Assembly: GCF_001465795.2 (NCBI RefSeq)
Contig: NZ_CP013659.2
Location: 2,188,501-2,252,500, forward strand
From: Planococcus rifietoensis
GTDB taxonomy: Bacteria > Bacillota > Bacilli > Bacillales_A > Planococcaceae
Reading direction: 5' to 3'
DNA: 64,000 nt
Shown here: positions 17,997 through 26,273 of the stretch, in pieces
Numbering within the stretch: position 1 is the first letter of the stretch
Layout: each line of letters opens with the position of its first letter
Translations under genes and position numbers: made by a program
Notes under the pieces: model-generated
Told to the model about the DNA's origin: nothing
Databases searched by the model: none
The model's input: the letters and a program-made list of their open reading frames with translations, nothing else

Positions 17997-18167
17997 TTAC
18001 AATCCACGCTCCACTTTTACCACCTTACGATCCACCGGCACGTGCCACTGCGGCGCCAACTTCTCCAGCTTGTACTGTCTATAGCCGTCAATATAGTCCT
18101 TATAAGTTTGCAAATAGGTTTTGTTCGGGATCTCCATTGTCATTTCTTCTTTTACAATCGCAGTCAT
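17997..18167 (-). CDS. small charged protein, unknown (56 aa)
   Basis: A short frame encodes MTAIVKEEMTMEIPNKTYLQ followed by a Tyr/Lys-rich segment (TYKDYIDGYRQYKLEKL) and a basic tail ending KVERGL. GAGGAGG lies 9 nt before the ATG at 18167, and another in-frame ATG three codons earlier abuts the ribosome site. Its start context and codon use look genic, and the element at 17907 stops 2 nt short of its stop codon, as at other real genes. I do not recognise it. Confidence 0.55.
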   Translation of the reverse strand: MTAIVKEEMTMEIPNKTYLQTYKDYIDGYRQYKLEKLAPQWHVPVDRKVVKVERGL

Positions 18168-18306
18168 CCGATTCATCCTCCTCGATTTTGGTCCTTACAA
18201 GTACTGATCACGCGGCTACCAACTCATTTATTAAAAACATTTCTGTTGTAGCTAAATTAAATGCATCTCTTCCCTCTCTAAAATGAAAAGGATAGATTTG
18301 CCGTAT

Positions 18307-18717
18307 TCACTTTTTTCGCGGAAGCACATGGAGCGCATCCGTCAGGCGTTCAACAAAATCAGGGAACTCTTCTTTTGAAGTAATCCGCAGTGCATGCTGT
18401 CCGTCTTCTACTGACAAACGTTGGGAATAACTTGTCGGCAGCAAAATCGGATGTTCAATGAGCGCTCGCGTGAAACTTGGCAATTGCTCAACCGAAAGCA
18501 GGATCGTTGCCTCGTTCATCCCCTCCTGCTCGTCCCGATACAGTTGAACGGAAACGCCGCGGTCGAGTGGCAATCCGATATACAGCTGAGGAACTTGATG
18601 CCCTGCGATTTCAGGCGCGCTGCCGAGCGGGCAATTCCGCGTTTTCTCTACCGCTTGTGCGGCCATCATCTTGGCTATCTTGTCGTCTAGTGAAGTCACC
18701 TGCTGGGTGTTCATCAT
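18307..18717 (-). CDS. hypothetical protein
   Basis: A 136-residue soluble protein without signal peptide or membrane segment. It starts MMNTQQVTSLDDKIAKMMAAQAVEK and contains NCPLGSAPEIAG and PQLYIGLPLDRGVSVQLYRD. The start at 18717 has GGAGGA 9 nt upstream. It may share a transcript with no other gene: its upstream region is long and AT-rich, and its downstream neighbour is the 56-residue frame 139 nt away. I do not recognise a family. Confidence 0.6.
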   Translation of the reverse strand: MMNTQQVTSLDDKIAKMMAAQAVEKTRNCPLGSAPEIAGHQVPQLYIGLPLDRGVSVQLYRDEQEGMNEATILLSVEQLPSFTRALIEHPILLPTSYSQRLSVEDGQHALRITSKEEFPDFVERLTDALHVLPRKK

Positions 18718-19352
18718 GTCAACCATTCCTCCGCTCCATTTAATCGATTTACCAATGAAAGCTTCTTCCTTGCGAGCACCAATAAATAATTAAAAATCAT
18801 TTTATTATTATAATTGATACTTCATATAACTAATAACACTACAATAAACCTACATTAAGCACCAAAATATGTAAAGTAGTCTATGAAAATTCTCATAATT
18901 CAGATATTAATTTGCTTTTCTTATATACTTTTAATGGAAGATAATTAATTTGTTTCTGTCTTAAGAAAAAATCAACACTCAACACAAGCCACTGTTTCCA
19001 ACTTTTTCCACGCTTTCTCTTTTCACTTTCTCTCAATAAATACCCCACCCGGTTTCCATTAAAAGGCAAATCGCAATAATGATTTTTCGAAACTTTTTTC
19101 GCATAGTTTCAATGAAAACATCTATAGCTGCCAAACAATATCTATTCACTTTAATTTATAAACATTCAAAACCGATTCAGTCTTCTCTTGTATTGACGAC
19201 ATCTCCTCACTCCTTCCTTGTTCACCGAGTGCATAAAAGCTCCCGGTTTATTCTCTTCTATTTCAAACCACTTCTATGAATCAAAGAAAAACACACTCCA
19301 GCAAATAGTGCCGCATTCGGCTAAGATCGACGAAGAAATGTCATGCCAATAG
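18718..19352. other. AT-rich gene-free stretch
   Basis: About 630 nt without a convincing gene. One plus-strand frame at 19079-19279 lacks a ribosome site and has no recognisable content. The left end must hold the promoter of the 136-residue gene. No riboswitch-like structure was recognised. Confidence 0.5.
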
Positions 19353-19388
19353 AAAAAGCCTTGAACTCAATCGAGTTCAAAGCTTTTT
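19353..19388. terminator. bidirectional terminator near the symporter 3' end
   Basis: AAAAAGCCTTGAACTC-aatc-GAGTTCAAAGCTTTTT, with A and T runs on the two sides. For the minus-strand symporter gene it lies beyond the repeat element. The stem core resembles the ptsI terminator at 17871. Confidence 0.88.
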
Positions 19389-19393
19389 GCGTT

Positions 19394-19481
19394 AAATTGT
19401 GTAGCGCACAGGGACACCCAAGCAGCAGAATCCCGCCGCTATGGGAATCGCACACCCGAAATTGTGTCATGCACAGGGACA
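19394..19481 (+). repeat. Interspersed element, 42-bp spacer class (88 bp)
   Basis: Repeats lie at 19394-19416 (loop AGC) and 19459-19481 (loop CAT). The linker to the terminator reads TTTTTGCGTTAAATTG, matching the one at 2484-2500. The element ends 12 nt from the symporter stop. Confidence 0.9.
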
Positions 19482-19493
19482 AAACCGAAAATC

Positions 19494-20912
19494 CTACGAT
19501 TCATACCCTTCCCTAACCGCTTTCTGGCGTTTCGCTCGCTTCTTCACTTTTCGATCTTTTCGATAATACTCATCCGACGTAAAGAACTCGTTCTTCAAGT
19601 CTTTTACTTTGTTGCTCAACAGCAAAATCGCGATAACGTTCGGGATGAGGATCGCGGCGAGCATGATGTCGAGGAAGCCCCAGATGACTTCAGCTGCACC
19701 GACTGCGCCCAGAATGACGGCAAATATGTAGACCACTTGCATGCCGTGTGCCGCTTTCAAGCCGAACAAGAACTCCGCTTGCTTCGCGCCGTAGAATACG
19801 ACGACCAAAATCGTCGAGAGTACGAAGAAAATAAGGGCAACCGTTACGAGAATGGCACCAAAATCACCGAAAAACTCTTCAAATGCCAAGCTAGTCAACG
19901 CCGATGAATTTTCCATCGCGCCTTCTTCTGTCCATACGCCAGAAGACAAAATAACAAACGCTGTCGCCGTACAGACGATCAAAGTATCGACAACTACACC
20001 AATGACGGCCCAGAAGCCTTGGCGCACGGGATGGTCGGTCGTCGCCGCTGCGTGTGCAATCGGTGCTGTCCCAAGTCCCGCTTCGTTGGAATAAAGACCG
20101 CGGGCAAAGCCCCAACGGATAATTTCCACAATCGCCGCACCGGCAAATCCACCCACGACAGGCGCCGGAGAAAAGGCGTTGCTAAAGATCAGCATAAAGA
20201 ATTCCGGAACAGCTTGGACGTTCATCAACAAAATGACGACCGCTCCGCCGACATAGAACAAAGCCATGAACGGTACGAAAATCTCCGTCACTTTACCGAT
20301 GCGCTTGATGCCGCCAAAGACGACGATCGACACGAGCACAGCAGTCGCGATACCCGTCCACAACACCGGAATATTAAATGTCGCTTGCACCGTATTCGCG
20401 ATGGAATTACCTTGCACCATGATGCTCGGGATCAACTCGATCATCAATGCGAACGAGAACCAAATGCCGAGCCATTTCATGTTCAAGCCTTTCGTCATGT
20501 AATACATCGGCCCGCCGACAAATTCGCCTTTCGCGTTTTTCTCGCGGTATTCAACGGCGAGCACGCTTTCCGCGAACTTCAGCGCCATGCCGATCAATGC
20601 GATGACCCACATCCAGAAAATCGCGCCCGGTCCCCCGAACATGATTGCCGCCGGCACCCCGACGATGTTCGCCGCACCGATCGTGGATGACAAGGCAGAC
20701 GTCAATGCTTGGAACGGCGTAACCGTCCCTTCGCCTTTTGGTCTTCTGAAAATGCTCCCGAAAGTCTGTCCTACTATGTATCCGAAATAACGAAACTGAA
20801 AAAATCCTAATTTAAAAGTCATATAAAGTCCAGAAACCAATAACAATGTAATGAGTGGGATACCCCATAGCCACGCTGAAAAATCAGCAACCCCTTGTAA
20901 AAACTGTTCCAA
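19494..20912 (-). CDS. sodium:alanine/glycine symporter (AGCS family)
   Basis: A 472-residue membrane transporter with about 10-11 membrane spans. Family landmarks are LITLLLVSGLYMTFKLGFFQ near the N terminus, ALTSALSSTIGAANIVGVPAAI, GGPMYYMTKGL and GLGTAPIAHAAATTDHPVRQG. It imports alanine or glycine with sodium. The start is TTG at 20912 with GGGGG upstream. The C-terminal tail is basic and cytoplasmic (KDRKVKKRAKRQK). It is monocistronic. The substrate is assigned by family only. Confidence 0.92.
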   Translation of the reverse strand: MEQFLQGVADFSAWLWGIPLITLLLVSGLYMTFKLGFFQFRYFGYIVGQTFGSIFRRPKGEGTVTPFQALTSALSSTIGAANIVGVPAAIMFGGPGAIFWMWVIALIGMALKFAESVLAVEYREKNAKGEFVGGPMYYMTKGLNMKWLGIWFSFALMIELIPSIMVQGNSIANTVQATFNIPVLWTGIATAVLVSIVVFGGIKRIGKVTEIFVPFMALFYVGGAVVILLMNVQAVPEFFMLIFSNAFSPAPVVGGFAGAAIVEIIRWGFARGLYSNEAGLGTAPIAHAAATTDHPVRQGFWAVIGVVVDTLIVCTATAFVILSSGVWTEEGAMENSSALTSLAFEEFFGDFGAILVTVALIFFVLSTILVVVFYGAKQAEFLFGLKAAHGMQVVYIFAVILGAVGAAEVIWGFLDIMLAAILIPNVIAILLLSNKVKDLKNEFFTSDEYYRKDRKVKKRAKRQKAVREGYES

Positions 20913-21293
20913 CTGTTTTCCCCCTATAATATTTCAAGATATGAAATATTTCCCTCACTACATAAGGTTTAAACAGAAATCAGGAAATTAATTAGTAAAT
21001 TTAGAAAAACTCGGAAAATCCGCCTAAGCCGGAAAGCGACAGTTAATCCAATGCTCCTCCCCTAAAACACAAAAACCTCGGAATCCATTAGGGAACCCGA
21101 GGCTTTTGGCTGATGACTTATGAAATTACGATACAGGCATTTATCGAAAATGTGTTTTCATAGGATGTGCTTTCTGTTATCCACCATCAAATTCAATGCC
21201 GCTCCTCAAACTCCTTGTTGCAATTCCCAAATAACATTGTGAACTATTAAGGTGTTACCGAAATAGCTCGGCACTCAATTGCTAGAGCACTGG
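20913..21293. other. intergenic region upstream of the symporter
   Basis: No gene seen. It contains the promoter side of the symporter gene, and a minus-strand terminator at 21071-21106. I looked for a glycine riboswitch and did not find a convincing one. Confidence 0.5.
21071..21106 (-). terminator. intrinsic terminator downstream of the 169-aa gene
   Basis: On the minus strand CCTCGG-(15 nt)-CCGAGG is followed by TTTTTGTGTTTT. It lies about 190 nt past the stop of the upstream gene, leaving a long 3' UTR. Confidence 0.75.
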
Positions 21294-21803
21294 TTAGAAA
21301 TTACTCTCCACATAAGACGCTTCCTGCTCTTCTGACAACAAGCCTGTCGCACGTCCGACCGTTCCGTTATGCCATTCCCAGATGGTGTTGTGCACGTTCA
21401 CGGCATTGGAGAAATTGCCTTCTTCCCAAGCCGTCAAGCTTTGCTCATAGAATTCGTACTCCTCGTAAGCGCCTTCGTTGGCCTGCAAAATTTTCAGCAT
21501 TTCATCGATCCGCTCCGGCGTCATTTCGATTGCGCCGCGCTTTTCGGTTGCTTCGATTTTCTGATGCGTCATTTGGTGAAGATGAATCTGGAATTCAACT
21601 TCACTTAAACCTACCGTTTCCACAGTCTCATTCGCTTTCGGAGGTTCCGTATCTTCTTGCAGTTTTTCGTCCGCTTCCTCTGCTGCTTGAGAAATTTGTT
21701 GCTCATCGCTCTCAGTCAAGCTCTTGTACGCCCAATATCCGGCTCCCGCGAGTATAGCTAACCCCACCAGGAGGATAATGATCGTTCGTAATACGGTTTT
21801 CAA
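21294..21803 (-). CDS. membrane-anchored protein of unknown function
   Basis: A 169-residue protein with one N-terminal membrane segment (LRTIIILLVGLAILAGAGYWAY), a Glu-rich linker (AAEEADEKLQEDTEPPKANE), then a soluble domain with HLHQMTHQKIEATEKRGAIEM, NVHNTIWEWHNGTVGRATGLL and an acidic end. I chose the TTG at 21803 because GAAGGAAGGA lies 9 nt upstream. The HNxIWxxxNGTVGxATG signature resembles proteins annotated DUF6241, but I hold that loosely. It probably faces outside the membrane. Confidence 0.65.
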   Translation of the reverse strand: MKTVLRTIIILLVGLAILAGAGYWAYKSLTESDEQQISQAAEEADEKLQEDTEPPKANETVETVGLSEVEFQIHLHQMTHQKIEATEKRGAIEMTPERIDEMLKILQANEGAYEEYEFYEQSLTAWEEGNFSNAVNVHNTIWEWHNGTVGRATGLLSEEQEASYVESNF

Positions 21804-22087
21804 ATAAGCACGTCCTTCCTTCAATCGAGAACTTTACCCAATCAAAGCGTTTTTAAAATCAGTAAGGACTATTATACAGTAATAATCTATGAAAGAAAGC
21901 ATTTCTAGTATCTTTCTTCCTATTCATTCAGTAATCTCACATTACTCCAGCACTCCTATATTTCCACTTATTAAAAGAACAACCATCTTCTATTCAATTA
22001 ATCCGTCAATAATCCAGATTTACCTGCTATACTTTGATATAGGCATTTATACATAGACACATCATTCGCAACGAAAGGATCCTCACC

Positions 22088-22861
22088 ATGACACCTAAGA
22101 AACGCAATCGCCTGATCATCGGTTTGATCCTGCTGGGACTCTCACTCCCCCCGCTCACTCCGATGCTTATGGAAATCGCCTACCGCACCGAAATGAATAT
22201 CCGCTACGACATCGATGAGCTGAACGCTGATTACGCAGGAGCTCCGGACGATACCGATTACAACGGGAACATTATCCGCGCCTCACACGTCGAAACAGGC
22301 GAGCCATATTTTGATGATCAGGATGAGCTCGTCCATCCGAGCGACATCCGCCTGACGGTCAACGGCGAAACCGTCGAGACGCTCGAAGACTACCCGGTCC
22401 AATTGCTCGATTCTGGAGATATCGCAGTCGAAGGCCTCAACCGCTATACACATTACCTTACATACTGGACTGTTGAAGATAAATTCACCGACCAGGATTT
22501 CTTCGCCATCGTCATTTGGCAAAATGGCTATGACACGAGACAGATTGATGAAGATGGCTGGATGGAAGGCTATGTCGACTTGGAACAACTCGAATACAAA
22601 CTTATCACCATTGCGAAGGACGGCACTGTCTCAGAAGAATTATTCACATTTGAAAACAAATCCAAGCTGCAGACGCAATTGATTACCGAAGACTATAGCG
22701 GACCGATCAATTATTATTTGCCGCCGGGCTATTACTACCCGTCGCTATTGTATCCGTTGCTCTACCCGTGGATCACATCGATCGTTGGAATAGCTTTGAT
22801 TCTCTTCAACTTTCCTTACGGGGCACTGAAAAAGCGACGCGCAAAAAAAGATGCACACTAA
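22088..22861 (+). CDS. two-span membrane protein with large extracytoplasmic domain, unknown
   Basis: A 257-residue protein. An N-terminal span (LIIGLILLGLSLPPLTPMLM) and a C-terminal span (YPWITSIVGIALILFNFPYG) flank an acidic extracytoplasmic domain of about 190 residues with HVETGEPYFDDQDELVHPSD and many aromatic residues. The tail KKRRAKK should be cytoplasmic. AAAGGAT lies upstream of the ATG. It is 33 nt upstream of the VanZ-like gene, so the two likely form an operon. Family not recognised. Confidence 0.7.
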   Translation: MTPKKRNRLIIGLILLGLSLPPLTPMLMEIAYRTEMNIRYDIDELNADYAGAPDDTDYNGNIIRASHVETGEPYFDDQDELVHPSDIRLTVNGETVETLEDYPVQLLDSGDIAVEGLNRYTHYLTYWTVEDKFTDQDFFAIVIWQNGYDTRQIDEDGWMEGYVDLEQLEYKLITIAKDGTVSEELFTFENKSKLQTQLITEDYSGPINYYLPPGYYYPSLLYPLLYPWITSIVGIALILFNFPYGALKKRRAKKDAH

Positions 22862-22894
22862 CGAAACGACACCAACACTGGAAGGAAGGGCCAT

Positions 22895-23368
22895 ATGAAA
22901 GCTAAATACATCCCCGTCCTCCTTTGGGCGCTGTGCATCCTCGTTGCCACCAATAATTATAATTTCACGGCGCTGTTGGCAAACGATATTGACTTCAACA
23001 TCCGCCTGTTTCCGAACCTGTCCGATCTCTTCATCACGAGCGACATCCATCTCGACAGCAAGTTGTACGTGTTCCAGAAAACCGGCCACGCCTTGTCATT
23101 CGGCATTTTGTATCTCTTAATGAATCAAGCCCTCAAAGAACGACACGTCGCCTTTGTGCTGTGCAGCATGTTCGCTTTTTTCACCGAGTTCCTGCAATTA
23201 TTCTTTGAGCGCAGCGGCAGGCTGGCAGACGTTCTCATCGACATCGCAGGTATATACGTTGCCTACAGAGTGAGCCTGTATGTTAAAGCACAAGGCGGCA
23301 TCGTTCCCGCTTTCTCTCATGCCACACAGACGATATCCAACGTCCTAAAAGACGACAAAACTCATTAA
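22895..23368 (+). CDS. VanZ-like membrane protein
   Basis: A 157-residue protein with about four membrane spans. The VanZ-family signature is visible: FQKTGHALSFGILYLLMNQAL, then FFTEFLQLFFERSGRLADVLIDIAGI, where the conserved H, E and D residues stand. GGAAGG precedes the ATG. VanZ proteins are linked to low-level teicoplanin resistance and envelope functions, but most members are uncharacterised. It is the second gene of a pair with the preceding membrane protein and is closed by a strong terminator. Confidence 0.85.
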   Translation: MKAKYIPVLLWALCILVATNNYNFTALLANDIDFNIRLFPNLSDLFITSDIHLDSKLYVFQKTGHALSFGILYLLMNQALKERHVAFVLCSMFAFFTEFLQLFFERSGRLADVLIDIAGIYVAYRVSLYVKAQGGIVPAFSHATQTISNVLKDDKTH

Positions 23369-23376
23369 TCGAACAC

Positions 23377-23413
23377 AAAAAGGCGGACATCTCACCTGAG
23401 AGGCCCGCCTTTT
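23377..23413 (+). terminator. bidirectional terminator between convergent genes
   Basis: AAAAAGGCGG...CCGCCTTTTT with a loop of about 17 nt. It serves the VanZ-like gene and, in reverse, the YCII gene. This convergent junction has no repeat element, in contrast to those at 2.5, 6.6 and 17.9 kb. Confidence 0.9.
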
Positions 23414-23432
23414 TCATTTAACTAGCACCTAA

Positions 23433-23765
23433 CTAGCTACTTGTATTCCAAAGCTGCCGAATTTCAATAACGCCATTTGCCCTAGCACAAGGCGTGTTAG
23501 CGACGAGTGCAATTACTTCCTCGACATTTGCTGCTTCGATGATTGAAAATCCCGCAAGCGGCAGGTCATGAGTTTCTTCGATTCCTTCTGTCACGTGTAG
23601 CTTTTGGTCCCAATTTCGAACAGCTGTTACTGTAGGTTGTACGGCCGACATCAAATTCCCTCGTTCTTCTATCACCTTGTCTTGAGCCAGCGTTTCCTTC
23701 TTCTCGCTATCGCTCAAACCGTTCCACCCGGCTTCATCTCCGTATGCCAAGCAAAGAAACTTCAT
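23433..23765 (-). CDS. YCII-related (DGPF-type) protein
   Basis: A 110-residue small alpha/beta protein. It begins MKFLCLAYGDEAGWNGLSDSEK and ends LAGFSIIEAANVEEVIALVANTPCARANGVIEIRQLW, the typical YCII/DGPF ferredoxin-like fold pattern in which a G-F-x-I-x-E-A strand is followed by a helix and an EIR-P/QLW strand. I start at the ATG at 23765 (GAGAGGGTGG upstream); the frame is open 25 codons further. Members are often near ECF sigma factors, but none is present here. The function is unknown. Confidence 0.8.
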   Translation of the reverse strand: MKFLCLAYGDEAGWNGLSDSEKKETLAQDKVIEERGNLMSAVQPTVTAVRNWDQKLHVTEGIEETHDLPLAGFSIIEAANVEEVIALVANTPCARANGVIEIRQLWNTSS

Positions 23766-23878
23766 CGTCCACCCTCTCCTCTTTTTTGTTTTGATAGACC
23801 TCTTCGCCAAAACTATCCATATTCCTTTAGGCGGTCTCACAAAATGGAAGAGAGGCTAGAAGCACCTTCTGCTGGAAC

Positions 23879-24496
23879 TTATCCAAACAACTTCAATAAC
23901 TCCCCAAACTCCTCAATCACATAATCATATTCATCCACGTCCCCAAACCCATACGCCGCATAGACAAACGGGAGCCCAGCCATTTTCGCTGCCTCATGGT
24001 CGCCTTTCGTATCGCCGACATACACGGCCTTCGCCACATCGTTGCGCTCCATGATCAGCTGGATGTTTTTGCCCTTCGACAAGCCCGTCCTCCCCGGATT
24101 CTCGAAATCGGTGAAATGCTTGTCCAGCGCATGGTACTCATAGAAGCTTTCGATATAGCCTTCCTGGCAATTACTGACGATGTACAACTTGTATTTCTGT
24201 GACAGCCGCTCCGACACATCCTCCACGCCGGCGTACAATTCCCCGCCTTGTTGCCGCAAATGCACGCATTCCAGTTCCGAGGATTCTTCCGTCAGCTTTT
24301 CGCACTTTTCTTTTGAGAGATGCGGAAACAGCTTCTCCCCGACTTGATCCGCCTGCAGCCCCATAATGCCGCGCAAATCGTCTTTTGTCAGTTGCTCATC
24401 GACGCCGTTATCGGCCAATACCTTATTCCACACCGCAACCGACACCTCGAGCGGATTCCAAAGCGTGCCGTCCAAATCAAAAATGATGCTATCCAT
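23879..24496 (-). CDS. HAD-family hydrolase (tandem paralogue 1)
   Basis: A 205-residue phosphatase of the PGP/beta-PGM-like subfamily. Motif I is DSIIFDLDGTLWN, motif II IVSNCQEGY, motif III Lys in GLSKGKNI, and motif IV VYVGDTKGDHEAAKMAGLPFVYAAYGFG. A helical cap domain spans about 15-80. The ATG at 24496 has GGAAGG upstream; the open frame continues into the repeat element at 24542 and that part is not genic. It is a tandem duplicate of the gene at 24677 with the same length and closely similar sequence throughout. Confidence 0.9.
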   Translation of the reverse strand: MDSIIFDLDGTLWNPLEVSVAVWNKVLADNGVDEQLTKDDLRGIMGLQADQVGEKLFPHLSKEKCEKLTEESSELECVHLRQQGGELYAGVEDVSERLSQKYKLYIVSNCQEGYIESFYEYHALDKHFTDFENPGRTGLSKGKNIQLIMERNDVAKAVYVGDTKGDHEAAKMAGLPFVYAAYGFGDVDEYDYVIEEFGELLKLFG

Positions 24497-24541
24497 ATGT
24501 ATATCTTCCTTCCCTCTGTGTTTTCTCCAGTTTACCTCAAC

Positions 24542-24629
24542 AAATTGTGTCATGCACAGGGACGCAAACCGGACCAAATCCCGTTCTATCAATCTTTTTC
24601 ACCCGTGAATTGTGTGATGCACAGGGACA
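24542..24629 (+). repeat. Interspersed element, 42-bp spacer class (88 bp)
   Basis: Repeats lie at 24542-24564 (loop CAT) and 24607-24629 (loop GAT). It lies between the two duplicated HAD genes, on the far side of the terminator at 24635 as seen from the upstream gene, so here the order stop-terminator-element differs from the usual stop-element-terminator. Confidence 0.9.
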
Positions 24630-24634
24630 CTAAA

Positions 24635-24674
24635 GAAAAACCGGAACTCTCCCCCATACGAGAATTCCGGCTTC
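24635..24674 (-). terminator. intrinsic terminator of HAD paralogue 2
   Basis: AACCGGAACTCTC...GAGAATTCCGG stem directly after the stop codon. On the minus strand it ends in TTTTTCTTTA. Confidence 0.82.
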
Positions 24675-24676
24675 TG

Positions 24677-25294
24677 TTATCCAAACAAGTTCAATAATTC
24701 CTTAAACTCGTCAATCACGTAATCAAACTCATCCACGTCCCCAAACCCATACGCCGCATAGACGAACGGGAGACCCGCCTCTTTTGCTGCTTTGTGGTCG
24801 CCTTTCGTATCGCCCACATAAACCGCGCGCTCCACATTGTTTCGCTCCATGACCAATTGGATGTTCTCGCCTTTTGATAAGCCCGTTCTCCCCGGGTTCT
24901 CAAAATCGACGAAATGCTCGTCTAGTTTGTGGTACGCATAAAAACTTTCGATATAACCGTCCTGGCAATTGCTGACGATGTACAAATTGTATTTCTGCGA
25001 GAGCTGTTCGAGTACATGCTCCACATCATCGAACAACTGCCCGCCCCGTTTTCTCACGTACGCACTTTCCAGCTCCGACGACAGTTCTTCAAATTTCCGG
25101 TGCTGTTCGTCCGATAAATGAGGAAACAGCTTCTCCCTGATTTCATGCGCCTGCAGCCCCATGACGCCGCGCACGTCCTCTTTCGTTAACGTTTTCTCCG
25201 CGCCGCTTTCCTCTAGAGCTTCGTTCCAAGCCTCCAAAACGGTATCCAGCGAATCCCATAATGTTCCGTCCAAATCAAAAATGATGCTGTCCAT
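24677..25294 (-). CDS. HAD-family hydrolase (tandem paralogue 2)
   Basis: A 205-residue HAD phosphatase with the same motifs as its neighbour: DSIIFDLDGTLWDS, IVSNCQDGY, GLSKGENI and VYVGDTKGDHKAAKEAGLPFVYAAYGFG. It differs mainly in the cap (LDTVLEAWNEALEESGAEKTL). The ATG at 25294 has AAAGGAGT upstream. Identical length and order of motifs indicate a local duplication. GDTKGD rather than a PGM-type motif suggests a phosphoglycolate-phosphatase-like or nucleotidase-like activity; the substrate is unknown. Confidence 0.9.
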   Translation of the reverse strand: MDSIIFDLDGTLWDSLDTVLEAWNEALEESGAEKTLTKEDVRGVMGLQAHEIREKLFPHLSDEQHRKFEELSSELESAYVRKRGGQLFDDVEHVLEQLSQKYNLYIVSNCQDGYIESFYAYHKLDEHFVDFENPGRTGLSKGENIQLVMERNNVERAVYVGDTKGDHKAAKEAGLPFVYAAYGFGDVDEFDYVIDEFKELLNLFG

Positions 25295-25370
25295 ATATAT
25301 AACTCCTTTCAATTAAAATATTACTGTTTCTTATAAAGTAACCAACAAGAATATAAACCATTCTACATTA

Positions 25371-25402
25371 AAACAGCCAACTATAATGCTAGTTGACTGT
25401 TT
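25371..25402 (-). terminator. intrinsic terminator of the galactonate operon
   Basis: AAACAGCCAACTA-taatgc-TAGTTGACTGTTT, followed by TTTTAATG on the minus strand, 16 nt past the stop of the last gene. Confidence 0.87.
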
Positions 25403-25417
25403 AAAATGAATCCTATA

Positions 25418-26248
25418 TTAAAAATCAAATGTGTCTGGATCTGCTCCACTTCTACTATTGATATTCAAAGCGCTAATTTTATTCATATCTTCTTCAGATA
25501 AGTGAAAATCGAAAATATCTGCATTTTCAACAATACGATGCTCTTTAACAGATTTCGGAATTGTGACTACACCATTTTGAATATCCCAACGAAGAATGAT
25601 TTGTGCTGGAGACTTTTGGTATTTTTCTGCCAGTTCTATAATAACTGGTTCACTGAGTAATACACCTTTTTTCAGTGGTGACCACGCTTCCAAACGAATA
25701 TCGTTTTTCTCACAAAATTCTTTTACTTCTGTCTGCGTAAGATGTGGATGATATTCTACTTGGTTGATTACTGGCTTTACATCACAATCTTTTAATATAT
25801 CCTCCAAATGATGAACATTAAAGTTACTTACACCGATAGCCCGAACTTTTCCGTCTTTATATAATTTTTCAAGCGCTTTCCATGTTTCTTGAAATTTCTC
25901 TTTTACTGGCCAATGAATTAAATATAAATCTAAATATTCAAGTCCTAGTTTTTCTAAACTCACTTCAAATGCAGCCAATGTACTTTCATATCCGTGATCA
26001 CTGTTCCATACCTTTGTAGTAATGAACAATTCTTCTCTAGGCACCCCTGATTCTTTAATTCCTTGCCCAACTCCTTTTTCATTATCATAGAAAGATGCTG
26101 TATCGATACTACGGTAACCGTTCTTGATAGCAGATTTTACAGACTCAACGACCAATTCCCCATCCTCTACTTTGAATACACCTAGTCCCATAATCGGCAT
26201 TTTTACTCCATTGTTTAAAGTGACGGTTTCTTGTAAGTTTGTATACAT
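25418..26248 (-). CDS. aldo/keto reductase (galactonate operon)
   Basis: A 276-residue aldo/keto reductase related to the one at 5686. The tetrad is intact: Asp in SIDTASFY, Tyr in ASFYDNEKG, Lys in ITTKVWN and His in LIHWPVK, with IPKSVKEHRIVEN for the cofactor. GGAGGAAG precedes the ATG. It is the last gene of the eight-gene operon headed by dgoA, 25 nt after the hydroxyacid dehydrogenase gene. Its codons are richer in A/T than the 5.7-kb copy. In context it may reduce a keto-sugar acid or feed galactose-derived aldehydes to the pathway; that is inference. Confidence 0.88.
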   Translation of the reverse strand: MYTNLQETVTLNNGVKMPIMGLGVFKVEDGELVVESVKSAIKNGYRSIDTASFYDNEKGVGQGIKESGVPREELFITTKVWNSDHGYESTLAAFEVSLEKLGLEYLDLYLIHWPVKEKFQETWKALEKLYKDGKVRAIGVSNFNVHHLEDILKDCDVKPVINQVEYHPHLTQTEVKEFCEKNDIRLEAWSPLKKGVLLSEPVIIELAEKYQKSPAQIILRWDIQNGVVTIPKSVKEHRIVENADIFDFHLSEEDMNKISALNINSRSGADPDTFDF

Positions 26249-26273
26249 ATTCTTCCTCCAGTAATCGTATTTT

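Noticed and set aside
19079..19279. Plus-strand frame of 66 codons
   Set aside because: No ribosome site, no recognisable composition, and it lies in an AT-rich gap where such frames arise by chance.
20913..21293. Glycine riboswitch upstream of the alanine/glycine symporter
   Set aside because: I found no tandem aptamer-like conserved core; the only clear hairpin is a terminator for the upstream gene.
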